Shown piece by piece: positions 27,989 to 37,127 of a DNA stretch of 64,000 nucleotides. Source of the DNA: Paenibacillus plantarum (GTDB lineage Bacteria; Bacillota; Bacilli; Paenibacillales; NBRC-103111); contig NZ_WHNY01000066.1 in the NCBI RefSeq assembly GCF_013141695.1, forward strand, positions 62,001-126,000. The letters are read 5' to 3'. A model generated the notes under the pieces. That model saw only the letters and a list, made by a program, of their open reading frames with translations. It was not told the DNA's origin and did not search any database. Position numbers and translations under genes: made by a program. The stretch's first letter is position 1, and each line of letters opens with the position of its first letter.

Positions 27989-28606
27989 ATGACCATGCTA
28001 GGCATTGATCCATCCGCACAAAGCGAGCGAGAGAACTACAAGCTGCTCATCGGCAGCATTATCCCGAGGCCGATCGCTTTCGTCTCGACGTTATCGACTG
28101 AAGGCGTGCTGAACGCCGCGCCATTCAGCTATTTCACCATCGTGACGGCGGACCCGCCGATGGTTGCCGTTTCCGTACAGCGGAAGCAGGGTGTCCGGAA
28201 GGACACCTCCCGCAATGCGGTCGATACAGGAGCCTTCGTTGTACATATCTCAGACGAATCCTATATCGACCAGATCAACCAGAGCGCCGCTGCGCTGCCG
28301 CCTGAGGAGAGCGAAGTGACGCTGGCGGGACTAACGCCCGTTCCGAGCAGCCACATCGACGTTCCGGGCATCGCCGAAGCCAGCATCCGCATGGAATGCG
28401 TCCTCGAGCAGGTGATTCCGCTAGGCGGAATATCGGACGCACCAGCGGCAGATTTATTAATCGGACGTGTCGTCTATTTTCACATCGATGAGAGCTTAGT
28501 TGACAACGGACGTATTGATCCGAAGAAGCTGAAGCCTGTAAGTCGGTTAGCAGGCAATTCTTATGCGAAGCTTGGCGAGCTTTTTGAGATCGATCGACCG
28601 GTGTAA
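27989..28606 (+). CDS. Flavin reductase-like (DIM6/NTAB family) protein
   Basis: A 205-residue flavin-binding protein. Hallmarks are the opening YKLLIGSIIPRPIAFVST, then NAAPFSYFTIVTADPPMVAVS, and the phosphate-binding KDTSRNAVDTGAFVVHI (all of the flavin_reduct fold, FMN site). It probably reduces flavin or uses FMN to reduce another substrate. The ATG at 27989 follows AGGAG by nine bases; the frame is open upstream into mhqD but lacks a ribosome site there. As the last gene of the operon it may add reductase activity against quinones; that is inference. Confidence 0.83.
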   Translation: MTMLGIDPSAQSERENYKLLIGSIIPRPIAFVSTLSTEGVLNAAPFSYFTIVTADPPMVAVSVQRKQGVRKDTSRNAVDTGAFVVHISDESYIDQINQSAAALPPEESEVTLAGLTPVPSSHIDVPGIAEASIRMECVLEQVIPLGGISDAPAADLLIGRVVYFHIDESLVDNGRIDPKKLKPVSRLAGNSYAKLGELFEIDRPV

Positions 28607-28608
28607 TA

Positions 28609-28660
28609 GAGGCGAATCGCTTCGTTCTAACGCAGAACGAGAGGCGATTCGTCTCTTTTT
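28609..28660 (+). terminator. Terminator of the mhq operon
   Basis: AGGCGAATCGC and the matching GCGATTCGTCT form a long stem, extended by TTCGTTCT/AGAACGA, followed by TTTTT. Confidence 0.85.
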
Positions 28661-28847
28661 ATAAATGGAAAACATACAGTTAATTCTCACGAATTCCTCC
28701 AAATTCCACGATTAGATGGAATTTATGTCGTTATATCATCGAAATTCATTCCTATTCTCTTGAAATCTTGAAATTACATGGATAATTTCCAGTTAAATCA
28801 CGGAAACACGAATTAGACGTGAAATTAGCTGTACAAAATGCAGTTAC
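28661..28847. repeat. Class A four-unit palindromic element, copy 4
   Basis: Units start at 28661, 28712, 28774 and 28825 (spacing 51, 62, 51). Arms around 9 bp are ATAAATG/CAGTTAA, TTAGATG/TCGTTAT, TTACATG/CAGTTAA and TTAGCTG/CAGTTAC. It begins immediately after the mhq terminator. Confidence 0.85.
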
Positions 28848-29153
28848 TCTAGTGTTTGGGTCCACGGCAGCCCGCATCCCTGCACGAGAGAGGATCGCCA
28901 ACGTGGCTACCGTATGCCAAAAGGGACGTACTTCTTCCATAAACGCGCCGTCCATGAGGGACGGCGGAGGCGGTTTTCTTGGACGACTTACTTATATTGC
29001 ATTTTACAAAAAGGGTTTACCCACGTATGATGAGTTAGCTATGTAATATTTCTTATCCTATAACGGGAACTTATTTCGATTCGTAACGTACTACTTCAAG
29101 GCACATAAACTTACGAGATCCGACACGACGCGGAGAGAGGGAGTTCTAACAGG
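28848..29153. other. Upstream region of des
   Basis: No gene is seen. A hairpin GCCGTCC-ATGAG-GGACGGC occupies 28947-28965. A weak promoter candidate, TTTACC (29016) and TATGTA (29040) 18 bp apart, would leave an untranslated leader of about 100 bases before des. Confidence 0.4.
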
Positions 29154-30191
29154 ATGAAGCATGAGGATAAGGGTGGGTGGCGGAAAGATATCGCGCCTTT
29201 CGAAAGACCACATATGAAGCATAGTGTGTGGCAAATCATCAATACAGTGGGACCCTTTTTCGTGCTTTGGTATTTTGCTTTTCTAAGTCTTTCCGTTTCA
29301 ATTTGGCTAACTTTCGTGATTGATCTAATTGCTGCAGGTTTTTTGATCCGCATATTTATCATTTTTCATGATTGCTGTCACAAATCCTTTTTCAAAAACA
29401 AACTTGCCAATGAAATTGTTGGCACACTAACAGGAATATTAACCTTCGTACCGTACCATCAGTGGCGTCATACACACTCTGTTCACCATGCATCTAGTGG
29501 AAACTTGGATAAAAGAGGCGTTGGTGACATCTGGACGCTAACCGTGGATGAATATATGGAAGCAACATGGCTTAAACGAATGACCTATCGCCTATATCGC
29601 AGTCCGTTTGTGATGTTTATCATTGGACCGATCTTCATCTTCTTGATTGATTACCGGTTTAACCGCCGGAAGGCAGGCATGAAAGAAAGAATCAATACGT
29701 ATATCACGAATATAGGTATTGTTGGCAGTATTGCTTTGCTTTGTTGGGGTATCGGCTGGGAGTCGTTCCTGCTGATTCAAGGACCGATGTTCTTCTTCTC
29801 AGGTATGGCCGGCATTTGGCTGTTCTACGTTCAGCACAACTATGAAGAAACCTACTACGAGAATGATGCAGAATGGGATTATGTGAAAGCAGCGATGCAT
29901 GGCAGTTCGTTTTACAATTTGCCTCGAGTTCTACACTGGATTACAGGCAATATTGGCTATCACCACATTCATCATTTAAGCCCGCGCGTGCCGAACTATC
30001 ATTTGCAAAAGGTACACAATAAGAACGCAGCACTTCGCAATGTGCAAACGATCACACTGAAGACGAGTCTGGAGTCTTTGAAATTCCGTATTTGGAATGA
30101 AGAATCCAAGAAGTTTATTCAGTTCAAGGATTTGAAGCAGTTCCGTGTAAAAGTAAAGCCGCGAATAATAAAAGCCGTAGATGTGGAATAA
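29154..30191 (+). CDS. des: Membrane fatty-acid desaturase (Des-like)
   Basis: A polytopic membrane enzyme of 345 residues that introduces a double bond into phospholipid acyl chains, normally in response to cold. The three histidine boxes are HDCCH, then HTHSVHH, and the C-terminal HHIHH in GYHHIHHLSPRVPNYHLQ. The sequence runs closely parallel to Bacillus subtilis Des (about 350 residues), including IFIIFHDCCH and NLDKRGVGDIW. GAGAGGGAG precedes the ATG. The DesK/DesR regulators that control it in Bacillus are not beside it. Confidence 0.92.
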   Translation: MKHEDKGGWRKDIAPFERPHMKHSVWQIINTVGPFFVLWYFAFLSLSVSIWLTFVIDLIAAGFLIRIFIIFHDCCHKSFFKNKLANEIVGTLTGILTFVPYHQWRHTHSVHHASSGNLDKRGVGDIWTLTVDEYMEATWLKRMTYRLYRSPFVMFIIGPIFIFLIDYRFNRRKAGMKERINTYITNIGIVGSIALLCWGIGWESFLLIQGPMFFFSGMAGIWLFYVQHNYEETYYENDAEWDYVKAAMHGSSFYNLPRVLHWITGNIGYHHIHHLSPRVPNYHLQKVHNKNAALRNVQTITLKTSLESLKFRIWNEESKKFIQFKDLKQFRVKVKPRIIKAVDVE

Positions 30192-30198
30192 GAAACTT

Positions 30199-30240
30199 GT
30201 GTCTGACCTGTGATCATCTGCGGGTTGGGCGCTTTTTTTT
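30199..30240 (+). terminator. Terminator of des
   Basis: GTGTCTGACC pairs with GGTTGGGCGC using several G-T wobbles, followed by eight T. Confidence 0.65.
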
Positions 30241-30252
30241 AGTAAAATAGCG

Positions 30253-30315
30253 TTGAAATGCCCAATTGGGCACTGTATAATCCAACTATGACGTCAAAAA
30301 GTGAACGGGTGTTTA
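30253..30315 (+). promoter_or_regulatory. tetR promoter with palindrome, and downstream operator-like box
   Basis: TTGAAA (30253) and TATAAT (30276) are 17 bp apart, and the spacer carries the perfect palindrome TGCCCAATTGGGCA (30259-30272). A further box, TGAACGGGTGTTTA, lies at 30302-30315 just before the start codon. A near copy, TGAACGCTTGTTTA, stands before the MMPL gene at 30961-30974. Confidence 0.65.
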
Positions 30316-30318
30316 TTA

Positions 30319-30942
30319 ATGCAAATTTTAAAAGATGAAGTCAAAAAAAGTATCCGCCAAGCGGCTTTGGCCGAGTTCAAGAAGCATGGATATTTGAAAG
30401 CCTCCATTCGGCAAATTGCAGAAGCCGCAGGCATAACACCTGGCAACATCTATCGGTACTTCAAGAGCAAGGATGATCTGTTCGATGAACTGATTCAGCC
30501 CATACAAGAGCAATTAGCTGAGGTTTTGCGCGTTTGTAAGCAAGAAGTGGATGACACCCTTTGTACGGCATTGTCTGATCATTTGTTAATCTTACGCCGA
30601 ATTGATGCTTCCCTAATGTTGCTTTTCAAAGAGTCCAGCACGGAGCTGACGATTCTGCTGAATCTAAGTGAAGGCTCTCGATTTGCTTCGGCGAAACAAG
30701 AGATGATACTACTAGTACATCAGATTATTTCAGAGGTATTCACGGCGGAAATGGCAACATCAGGATCGCTACCTCAGAAGGATCAGCTCTCTGCGCACAT
30801 GATTGCGACGACAATGATTGAAGGTATTTGTTTGATTTTGCGCGACCATGAGGATGGCGATACGATTAAAATGCTCGTTGATGAACTGTTGTACCTGTAT
30901 TGCACAGGTATTTCAGAAAAAATAAAGCTAGCACAGGCATAA
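30319..30942 (+). CDS. TetR-family transcriptional regulator
   Basis: A regulator of 207 residues. The N-terminal helix-turn-helix reads KKSIRQAALAEFKKHGYLKASIRQIAEAAGITPGNIYRYFKSKDDLFDEL (given in outline; about residues 8-57), canonical for the family. The C-terminal ligand domain is not similar to any I recognise. The ATG at 30319 is chosen; the GTG at 30301 has no ribosome site. It precedes the MMPL exporter gene, and the two share an operator-like box, so it probably represses both. Confidence 0.88.
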   Translation: MQILKDEVKKSIRQAALAEFKKHGYLKASIRQIAEAAGITPGNIYRYFKSKDDLFDELIQPIQEQLAEVLRVCKQEVDDTLCTALSDHLLILRRIDASLMLLFKESSTELTILLNLSEGSRFASAKQEMILLVHQIISEVFTAEMATSGSLPQKDQLSAHMIATTMIEGICLILRDHEDGDTIKMLVDELLYLYCTGISEKIKLAQA

Positions 30943-30960
30943 AATTTTTTATCTCAATAA

Positions 30961-30974
30961 TGAACGCTTGTTTA
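30961..30974 (+). promoter_or_regulatory. Candidate TetR operator before the MMPL gene
   Basis: TGAACGCTTGTTTA matches the box at 30302-30315 at 12 of 14 positions. Both are quasi-palindromes of the form TGAAC-N4-GTTTA. Confidence 0.5.
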
Positions 30975-30999
30975 CTAGTGAGTGGAGGAGAAGAGAGAG

Positions 31000-33900
31000 A
31001 TGAAATCAATTATTAAATGGCGTTGGGCGATTCTAGCCGCGTGGTTGGTGGCGACGGTGTTGCTGACGGTATTCCAACCCAATGTGAATGCGATTCTTGG
31101 ATTAAGAGGGCAGGATCCGCTGCGTAGTGACGCTCCATCCAAGGTTGCTTCAGCGATTCTGAACAAAATCAATGGGGTTGAAGGCACGAGTGACATTGTG
31201 GTCTTTCATAACCCGAACAAACTGTCAGATGCAGACATGAAGGCGATCGAGGCTGGCATTACGAATTTGAAAAGCCATCAAGACCAGCTCGGTTTCAGTC
31301 AGTTGATTGATCCGTTTACCACGCCGGAGGCGAAGTCATCGCTGATTTCTGAGGATGGCACGACCTTGATGGCGAGCTTTTCTTTGGATAAAAGAGGGCG
31401 TCACGTCGAGGACATTAAGCTGGAGTTTGAAGATGTTCTGAAAGACATGAAGGTGGAGTATTACCTCTCTGGGGAGGATTTCATTCAGGATGATTATATT
31501 AAAGCTTCCGAGTCCGGTGTTGAAAAAAGTGCCGCGCTAACGGTCATTTTCATCCTAGCTGTACTAGTGATTATGTTCCGTTCCGTTATTATTCCGGTAG
31601 TATCCTTGCTGGCGGTCGGTATTTCGTACCTAGTGTCGATGGGGATTGCCGCACAGCTCATCGATAAGTTTAATTTCCCGGTGACGAGTGTTACGCAAAT
31701 GCTATTAATCTTGATTCTCTTCGGGATCGGGACCGATTATAACATTCTCTTATTTAATCGATTCAAAGAGGAATTATCCCATGGGTTATCCGTGGATGAA
31801 GCAATTATTGTGACCTACCGCACGGCGGGTAAAACGATTTTTTACAGTATTTTGACCGTGTTTATTGCGTTTGCTGCCTTAACGTTATCGGATTTCGGTA
31901 TTTATCAATCAGGTAACGTAGTTGCGATTGGTACGGCGATTCTCCTACTCCAAATCGTAACGGTGACACCGTTTTTCATGAAAATGCTAGGGAATAAGCT
32001 CTTCTGGCCTTCCAAAGGCATGGGAGGGCATAAGGAGAGTAAATTCTGGGCAGGCTTGACGAAAATTGCGGTGAAAAGACCGATTATTACGACAGTAATC
32101 ATTCTAATTATTACAATTCCGCTTGCTCTTGCGAATCATCAGAAATTGTCTTTTGACCAATTGAAGGAGCTTGGGAATGATCACCAATCCACCAAAGGTT
32201 TCAGCCTTGTTGCGGATCATTTCAGCCGAGGTCAGGCACTCCCAACTATGGTCGTTATTGAGAATGACAAACCGTTAAACACGAATGATGGTTTAGCCGC
32301 AATTGATAAAGTGACGGAGAAGCTGAAAACCATTCCAGGTGTCGATATGGTATCCAGCGTGACACAGCCGCAATCGAAGCCGATAGATGACTTCTATATT
32401 TCTACTCAAACGAAGACGGTTGCCGATGGGATTACAGCTTCGCAAAAAGGTGTAAATCAAATTCGAGATGGACTTACTATAATGCAAAGTAAGCTGGAAG
32501 TGCCTGATACATCAAGCGTTAGCCAGCTTGTAGATGGCACAGGTCAGGTGCAGGATGGCTATAGCAAACTGACAACTGCTCTGGATCAAGTAGCTAGCGG
32601 TATCGCGCAAGGTGCTGGCGGTGCAGGAGAGTTAAGTACGGGAATTGCTGCATTGAAAGATGGCATGAACCAAGTGAGTGTCAATAGCGTTAAGATCACT
32701 GACGGGCTAACACAGCTGGGGCAAGGATATAACGCTATAACGGAAGGCTACGGCCAAATTGAGGGGCAGCTTACGGGGATTCAGCAAGGACTTGTCGGGA
32801 TGAATGGTCTGATTGGCGGACTTGGCAGCAAGTACAACCAATTGAACACCGATGAAGATTACATCAAGCTGAAACAAACGGGCGAAGGTCTTGCCTCCGG
32901 TCTAACGCAGTTGAGCGGCGGACTAAGCGAGCTTGGCAAGAACGCAGCCAAGCTGAACAGTGCTTTCGCCGAGGCGACGCAAGGCTTGGCGCAAGTGAAC
33001 GGCGCGCAGGCGCAGCTAGCGGCGGGACTTACGCAGCTGGAGAGCGGAGCGGCTGAGCTCGCCAACGGGCTGAAGCAAGGCAGCGCGGGCAGCCGCGAGA
33101 TCGCTGCGAACATGACGAAGCTGAACGCTGCGCTAGGCAGCGTCAAAGACGGTCAGCAGAAGCTGAGCGAAGGCTTGTCAGGTCTTGGCAGCGGCATGGG
33201 CCAGTTGAAGGACGGCCTTGGGCAGAGCGGCAACGGACTCGGTGACGTGTCCGAGGGGCTTGGCAAGACGAGCCAGTTCCTGACGCAGCTGAACGGCTCC
33301 AAAACGTTCTTCATGCCGAAAGAAGCGCTGTCGAGCGCAGATTTCGGGAAGTCCTTGGACAGCTTCATGTCCAAGGATCGGAAGATGACGAAGATGATCG
33401 TCATCCTGAAGGATGATCCGTATTCATCGGCGGCAATGGATACGATTGAAGGCATTAATGCGGAGCTCGCTGCGAGCGTGAAAGGCACCGTGCTGGAGAA
33501 TGCGAAGGTCGGCGCGGCAGGACCGAGCTCGACGACGTATGACACGAACAAGGCGCAGCTGAAGTCGTTCAATAGCACCGCGATTATCGTCATTATCGGT
33601 GTGTTCATTGTCTTGCTGTTCGTTATTCGGGCCTTCTGGCCAGCCGTTTATATCATATTGAGCTTAGTGATATCTTACTATGTGGCGATGACGGCGACGA
33701 ATGTCGTCACGGATAAAATCATTGGTGCCGATGGGGTTTCCTCTTTCGTACCGTTCTTCTCCTTCATCATTATTATTGCTGTCGGCGTCGACTACAGCAT
33801 CTTCCTGATGATGCGTTACAAAGAGCTTGGCGATCTATCGCCTTCGAAAGCGATCGTGCAAGCCGCTAAGCACATCGGCGGCGTAGTCATTTCGGCGATG

Positions 33901-34110
33901 GTCATCCTTGGCGGAACCTTCGCCACGCTCGTACCATCCGGCCTCGTTCTGTTGATCGAGCTAGCGGTGGCCGTGATCGTCGGCCTCATCGTGCTCTGCT
34001 TCGTCTTGCTGCCGATGCTGCTGCCTGCGCTGCTGGCTATGCCAGAAGCACTACGGGCAAAGCGCGGCGTCAGCGCGCACAAAGTGTCGACGGAGAGTCG
34101 CACGGCGTAG
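31000..34110 (+). CDS. MMPL-family membrane exporter
   Basis: An RND-superfamily transporter of 1036 residues. One helix opens the protein (IIKWRWAILAAWLVATVLL). Two six-helix MMPL blocks follow, at about 180-390 and 860-1015, with the proton-relay-type motifs LFGIGTDYNILLFNRFKEE and VGVDYSIFLMMRYKELG. Between them lies a roughly 350-residue extracellular region built of degenerate G-rich repeats (LxxGLxQLxxG), as in YhgE-like proteins. The ATG at 31000 follows GGAGG. It probably exports a lipid or hydrophobic compound under control of the adjacent TetR protein. Substrate unknown. Confidence 0.9.
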   Translation: MKSIIKWRWAILAAWLVATVLLTVFQPNVNAILGLRGQDPLRSDAPSKVASAILNKINGVEGTSDIVVFHNPNKLSDADMKAIEAGITNLKSHQDQLGFSQLIDPFTTPEAKSSLISEDGTTLMASFSLDKRGRHVEDIKLEFEDVLKDMKVEYYLSGEDFIQDDYIKASESGVEKSAALTVIFILAVLVIMFRSVIIPVVSLLAVGISYLVSMGIAAQLIDKFNFPVTSVTQMLLILILFGIGTDYNILLFNRFKEELSHGLSVDEAIIVTYRTAGKTIFYSILTVFIAFAALTLSDFGIYQSGNVVAIGTAILLLQIVTVTPFFMKMLGNKLFWPSKGMGGHKESKFWAGLTKIAVKRPIITTVIILIITIPLALANHQKLSFDQLKELGNDHQSTKGFSLVADHFSRGQALPTMVVIENDKPLNTNDGLAAIDKVTEKLKTIPGVDMVSSVTQPQSKPIDDFYISTQTKTVADGITASQKGVNQIRDGLTIMQSKLEVPDTSSVSQLVDGTGQVQDGYSKLTTALDQVASGIAQGAGGAGELSTGIAALKDGMNQVSVNSVKITDGLTQLGQGYNAITEGYGQIEGQLTGIQQGLVGMNGLIGGLGSKYNQLNTDEDYIKLKQTGEGLASGLTQLSGGLSELGKNAAKLNSAFAEATQGLAQVNGAQAQLAAGLTQLESGAAELANGLKQGSAGSREIAANMTKLNAALGSVKDGQQKLSEGLSGLGSGMGQLKDGLGQSGNGLGDVSEGLGKTSQFLTQLNGSKTFFMPKEALSSADFGKSLDSFMSKDRKMTKMIVILKDDPYSSAAMDTIEGINAELAASVKGTVLENAKVGAAGPSSTTYDTNKAQLKSFNSTAIIVIIGVFIVLLFVIRAFWPAVYIILSLVISYYVAMTATNVVTDKIIGADGVSSFVPFFSFIIIIAVGVDYSIFLMMRYKELGDLSPSKAIVQAAKHIGGVVISAMVILGGTFATLVPSGLVLLIELAVAVIVGLIVLCFVLLPMLLPALLAMPEALRAKRGVSAHKVSTESRTA

Positions 34111-34126
34111 GTACAGAGATTTGTAT

Positions 34127-34170
34127 AGGGCTTCCTTCCAGGGTGATTGCACCTGGAGGGGAGCCTCTTT
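34127..34170 (+). terminator. Terminator of the MMPL gene
   Basis: AGGGCTTCCTTCCAGG pairs imperfectly with CCTGGAGGGGAGCCTCT, followed by a short T run. Confidence 0.65.
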
Positions 34171-34244
34171 GCTGTGTAGATAAGAATGGATAAAAATTCA
34201 AGTAAATGCAGAACCTAATGTCAAAATAAGATTAGGTGATACTT

Positions 34245-34457
34245 ATGCTATCGTTACTTGTTTCTCTTTTTCTGTTTATCATTGGTTATCCCCGAAGAGG
34301 TACTCGCCAAAACGATAGCAGAATCGTTGTTGCCTATGTTTCCCTGGCGATGATCGGCCTAACTCTGGCTGTTCTTCATGCAACGGAAACAACCTATGTC
34401 CTAACGAACATGTTACAAAACACGATGAACAGTATTGTTGAAAAGGTGGGCGGATAG
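34245..34457 (+). CDS. Small two-helix membrane protein, possible germinant-receptor D subunit
   Basis: Seventy residues with two hydrophobic helices: about 1-15 (MLSLLVSLFLFIIGY) and 30-50 (VVAYVSLAMIGLTLAVLHA). AGGTGA lies six bases before the ATG. It ends one base before the start of the GerA-family A subunit, so it belongs to that operon. Small two-helix 'D subunits' are known beside Bacillus germinant-receptor operons; this assignment rests on size, topology and position, not on similarity. Confidence 0.6.
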   Translation: MLSLLVSLFLFIIGYPRRGTRQNDSRIVVAYVSLAMIGLTLAVLHATETTYVLTNMLQNTMNSIVEKVGG

Positions 34458-34458
34458 T

Positions 34459-36012
34459 GTGTCTCTATTGGGAAAGCTTCTTAAGAAATCAGCATCGAGC
34501 GCATCGCCCGATCTGTTAACAGCAGCCGTCGAATTACAAGAGCAATCGTCAGAACAATTGAGCGGCAGTTTAGAGAGCAACTTGAGCTTGATTAAAGACG
34601 CTACGCAGAATCCTTCCGATCTCATTGTTCGTGAACTTCTATTGCAGAACGAGGATGGCTTGAAAATTCGAGCCGCTGTTCTATATATTGATGGACTTGC
34701 AGAAAAAGATATTGTACACCAATGCGTCATTCTCCCTCTGATGCAAATGGATCATAACGTGCAGGTCACATTAACACATATCGAAAAATTTGTCATAACA
34801 GCAAGCGGTATAAAGCGAGTAAGCACGCTAAAAGAAAGTATCAAAGGACTGTTATACTCAAGCACGCTTGTTTTGCTTGACGGGGTTGCTGAAACCTTAC
34901 TCATTACCTCCGAGGGCTGGGAGCATCGGTTCGTTTCCAATCCGACTAGCGAGCCGATTATTCGAGGCCCTCAGGATGCCTTTAATGAGGTGCTTCGAAC
35001 CAATACAGCTTTAATAAGAAGAAAGATTAAAGATCCGCAATTAGTGCTCTTTCCTATTCAAATTGGTACGCGAACATTGACCGATGGTGCTATCGCATAT
35101 TTACAGGACGTAGCGAATCCAAACATCGTGAATGAGGTCAAACGAAGGCTCGCCAAAATTGAAACCGAGGGTATTCTGGATAGCGGCCAGCTTGAGGATT
35201 ATCTAAAAGATTCTCCGTACTCGCCATTTCCGCAGCTCAACTCGACGGAAAGAGTGGATAAGGCATCTGCAGCGATCTTGGAGGGTAAAGTTGTCGTGCT
35301 CGTTGATGGCACGCCATTTGCACTAACGATGCCGATCACTTTTACTGAATTTCTACTGGCTACCGAGGATTATTACACGAATTTTTGGGCAGCAACGATG
35401 CTGCGCTGGGTGCGATTCTTGGCGATGCTTATGGCGCTTACGCTGCCCTCCATCTATATTGCAATTACGACGTTTCATCAGGAAATGCTCCCGACGGAGC
35501 TCATGCTTGCTATTGCAAGCAATCGCAGCGGGATTCCATTTCCAGCTTTTTCAGAAGCGTTGATTATGGAAATCAGCTTGGAGCTGCTGCGGGAAGCGAG
35601 TCTTCGCCTCCCTGGCACAATGGGCCAAACGGTCGGTATCGTTGGCGCACTTGTCATTGGACAAGCGGCGGTTCAGGCGAATATCGTCGGCCCTGTACTG
35701 ACGATAATCGTTTCTTTTACGGCCATTGGTGCTTTCGCCATACCGAATTACAATGCCTCTTTAACCATTCGGCTGCTGCGCTTTCCTATTATGATGCTCG
35801 CTGCCGTTTTGGGCATTTTTGGTATCGTGTTTGGAACCAGCATGATTCTCATCCACATGATTCATCTACGCTCCTTCGGCGTCAACTATCTGGCTGCTCT
35901 GACCCCCCAATCCTTACAAGATGTGGATGATTCCATCGTGCTCAAAAAGCCAGCGTTTTCTTTAAAATACCGCCCATCTTTTCTTGGCTTAAGAGGCAAA
36001 AACCGTAAGTGA
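34459..36012 (+). CDS. Spore germinant receptor A subunit (GerA family)
   Basis: A membrane protein of 517 residues in spore inner membrane receptors that sense nutrients. The soluble N-terminal part (about 1-290) includes the conserved DGTPFALTMP-type motif just before the membrane region. The region after residue 300 has four to five helices and the hallmark MEISLELLREASLRLPGTMGQTVGIVGALVIGQAAVQANIVGP (in outline, about 380-420). GTG 34459 is chosen, with AAGGTGGG eight bases upstream. The order A-B-C with B and C genes matches gerA-type operons. The germinant is unknown. Confidence 0.92.
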   Translation: MSLLGKLLKKSASSASPDLLTAAVELQEQSSEQLSGSLESNLSLIKDATQNPSDLIVRELLLQNEDGLKIRAAVLYIDGLAEKDIVHQCVILPLMQMDHNVQVTLTHIEKFVITASGIKRVSTLKESIKGLLYSSTLVLLDGVAETLLITSEGWEHRFVSNPTSEPIIRGPQDAFNEVLRTNTALIRRKIKDPQLVLFPIQIGTRTLTDGAIAYLQDVANPNIVNEVKRRLAKIETEGILDSGQLEDYLKDSPYSPFPQLNSTERVDKASAAILEGKVVVLVDGTPFALTMPITFTEFLLATEDYYTNFWAATMLRWVRFLAMLMALTLPSIYIAITTFHQEMLPTELMLAIASNRSGIPFPAFSEALIMEISLELLREASLRLPGTMGQTVGIVGALVIGQAAVQANIVGPVLTIIVSFTAIGAFAIPNYNASLTIRLLRFPIMMLAAVLGIFGIVFGTSMILIHMIHLRSFGVNYLAALTPQSLQDVDDSIVLKKPAFSLKYRPSFLGLRGKNRK

Positions 36013-36026
36013 GTGGAGGCATATCG

Positions 36027-37127
36027 TTGAAATCTGCACATCTAACGACCAAGCAAATGATGATTCTAGTATGCTTTATATCTTTTGGTACGATTTTTTT
36101 TACACTTCCGCGCACGTTAGCGCATGCTTCGGGACATAGTGGATGGCTGTCGATCCTCCTAGGCAGTCTTATGGTCATTCCAACTTTCTGGTTAATTACA
36201 CAAATTGGTTCAGCTATGCAAGAGATGAGCATTATTGCGTATTGCTTAAGCCTATTTGGACCTGTCTTCGGACGTGTTTACGCACTTCTCTTCCTGCTGC
36301 CGTTATTGTTTTTTGCTGCAATTATTATACGGATCCTTGCGGAAATTATCGTTTCACTGGTTCTCCCTGAAACTCCCTTGGAGCTGGTTATCATTATGCT
36401 GCTCGTTCTACGTTATTATTTGGCGCAAGGCGGGATGCTGTCAATTGCTCGCTGGGGCGAGATCATTGCTCCCGTGATCGTTGTATTGTTCGTTACGATG
36501 TTTGCCCTTTCGATGGAAAATGTGGATCTTGAACGCATAGAGCCTCTGTTTAGTGCTTCATTGATGGAGGTATGGAAAGGTTCATTGGGCATTTGCAGTA
36601 CGTTCTCTGAAATGATCGTGCTCCTATATATCTATCCACAAATCAAGGAAAAAACCCAAGTATTGCCTGCGTTACTGTGGTCTATGTTCATCGTCTTGTG
36701 CTTGTTTGAGGTAACTTTCCTGATTACGATGGGAACCTATGGCAGTGCATTTACACAAAGACTTATTTTTCCTGTCATTGAATTAGTAAAAGATATTGCC
36801 CTATTTGAATTTATTGAGCATTTGGAGAGTCCCTTCTTGGCCGTGTGGATATTTGTAAATATTACCAAAGGTTCGTTGTTGTTTTACGCTTGCTGCGTTG
36901 GTTCTCGGGACTGGTTCGGTACGATTGACATTGGTAATCTAATGATTCCAATTTCTATAATTATCTTTTACTTATCTATGATCCCTGACAACATTAACGC
37001 TAGCATCGTTAGCTTCGAAATAGCCAAAGGGGTTACGTTCTGGCTGTATGCGTTCGTTCTTCTCACGATTCTATGGTTAGCAGGTAAGAGGAAAGCAAGG
37101 AGAACCGCGAATGAGAAACCTGCGTAG
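36027..37127 (+). CDS. Spore germinant receptor B subunit (GerKB-type permease)
   Basis: An integral membrane protein of 366 residues with about ten helices, in the amino-acid/polyamine/organocation transporter superfamily; it probably forms the germinant-binding permease of the receptor. It opens LTTKQMMILVCFISFGTIFFTLPR, typical of GerB proteins (seen here in segments). TTG 36027 is preferred because GGAGG lies seven bases upstream. The GTG at 36009 overlaps the A-subunit stop and has no ribosome site. Its stop lies inside the start of the C-subunit gene. Confidence 0.9.
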   Translation: MKSAHLTTKQMMILVCFISFGTIFFTLPRTLAHASGHSGWLSILLGSLMVIPTFWLITQIGSAMQEMSIIAYCLSLFGPVFGRVYALLFLLPLLFFAAIIIRILAEIIVSLVLPETPLELVIIMLLVLRYYLAQGGMLSIARWGEIIAPVIVVLFVTMFALSMENVDLERIEPLFSASLMEVWKGSLGICSTFSEMIVLLYIYPQIKEKTQVLPALLWSMFIVLCLFEVTFLITMGTYGSAFTQRLIFPVIELVKDIALFEFIEHLESPFLAVWIFVNITKGSLLFYACCVGSRDWFGTIDIGNLMIPISIIIFYLSMIPDNINASIVSFEIAKGVTFWLYAFVLLTILWLAGKRKARRTANEKPA

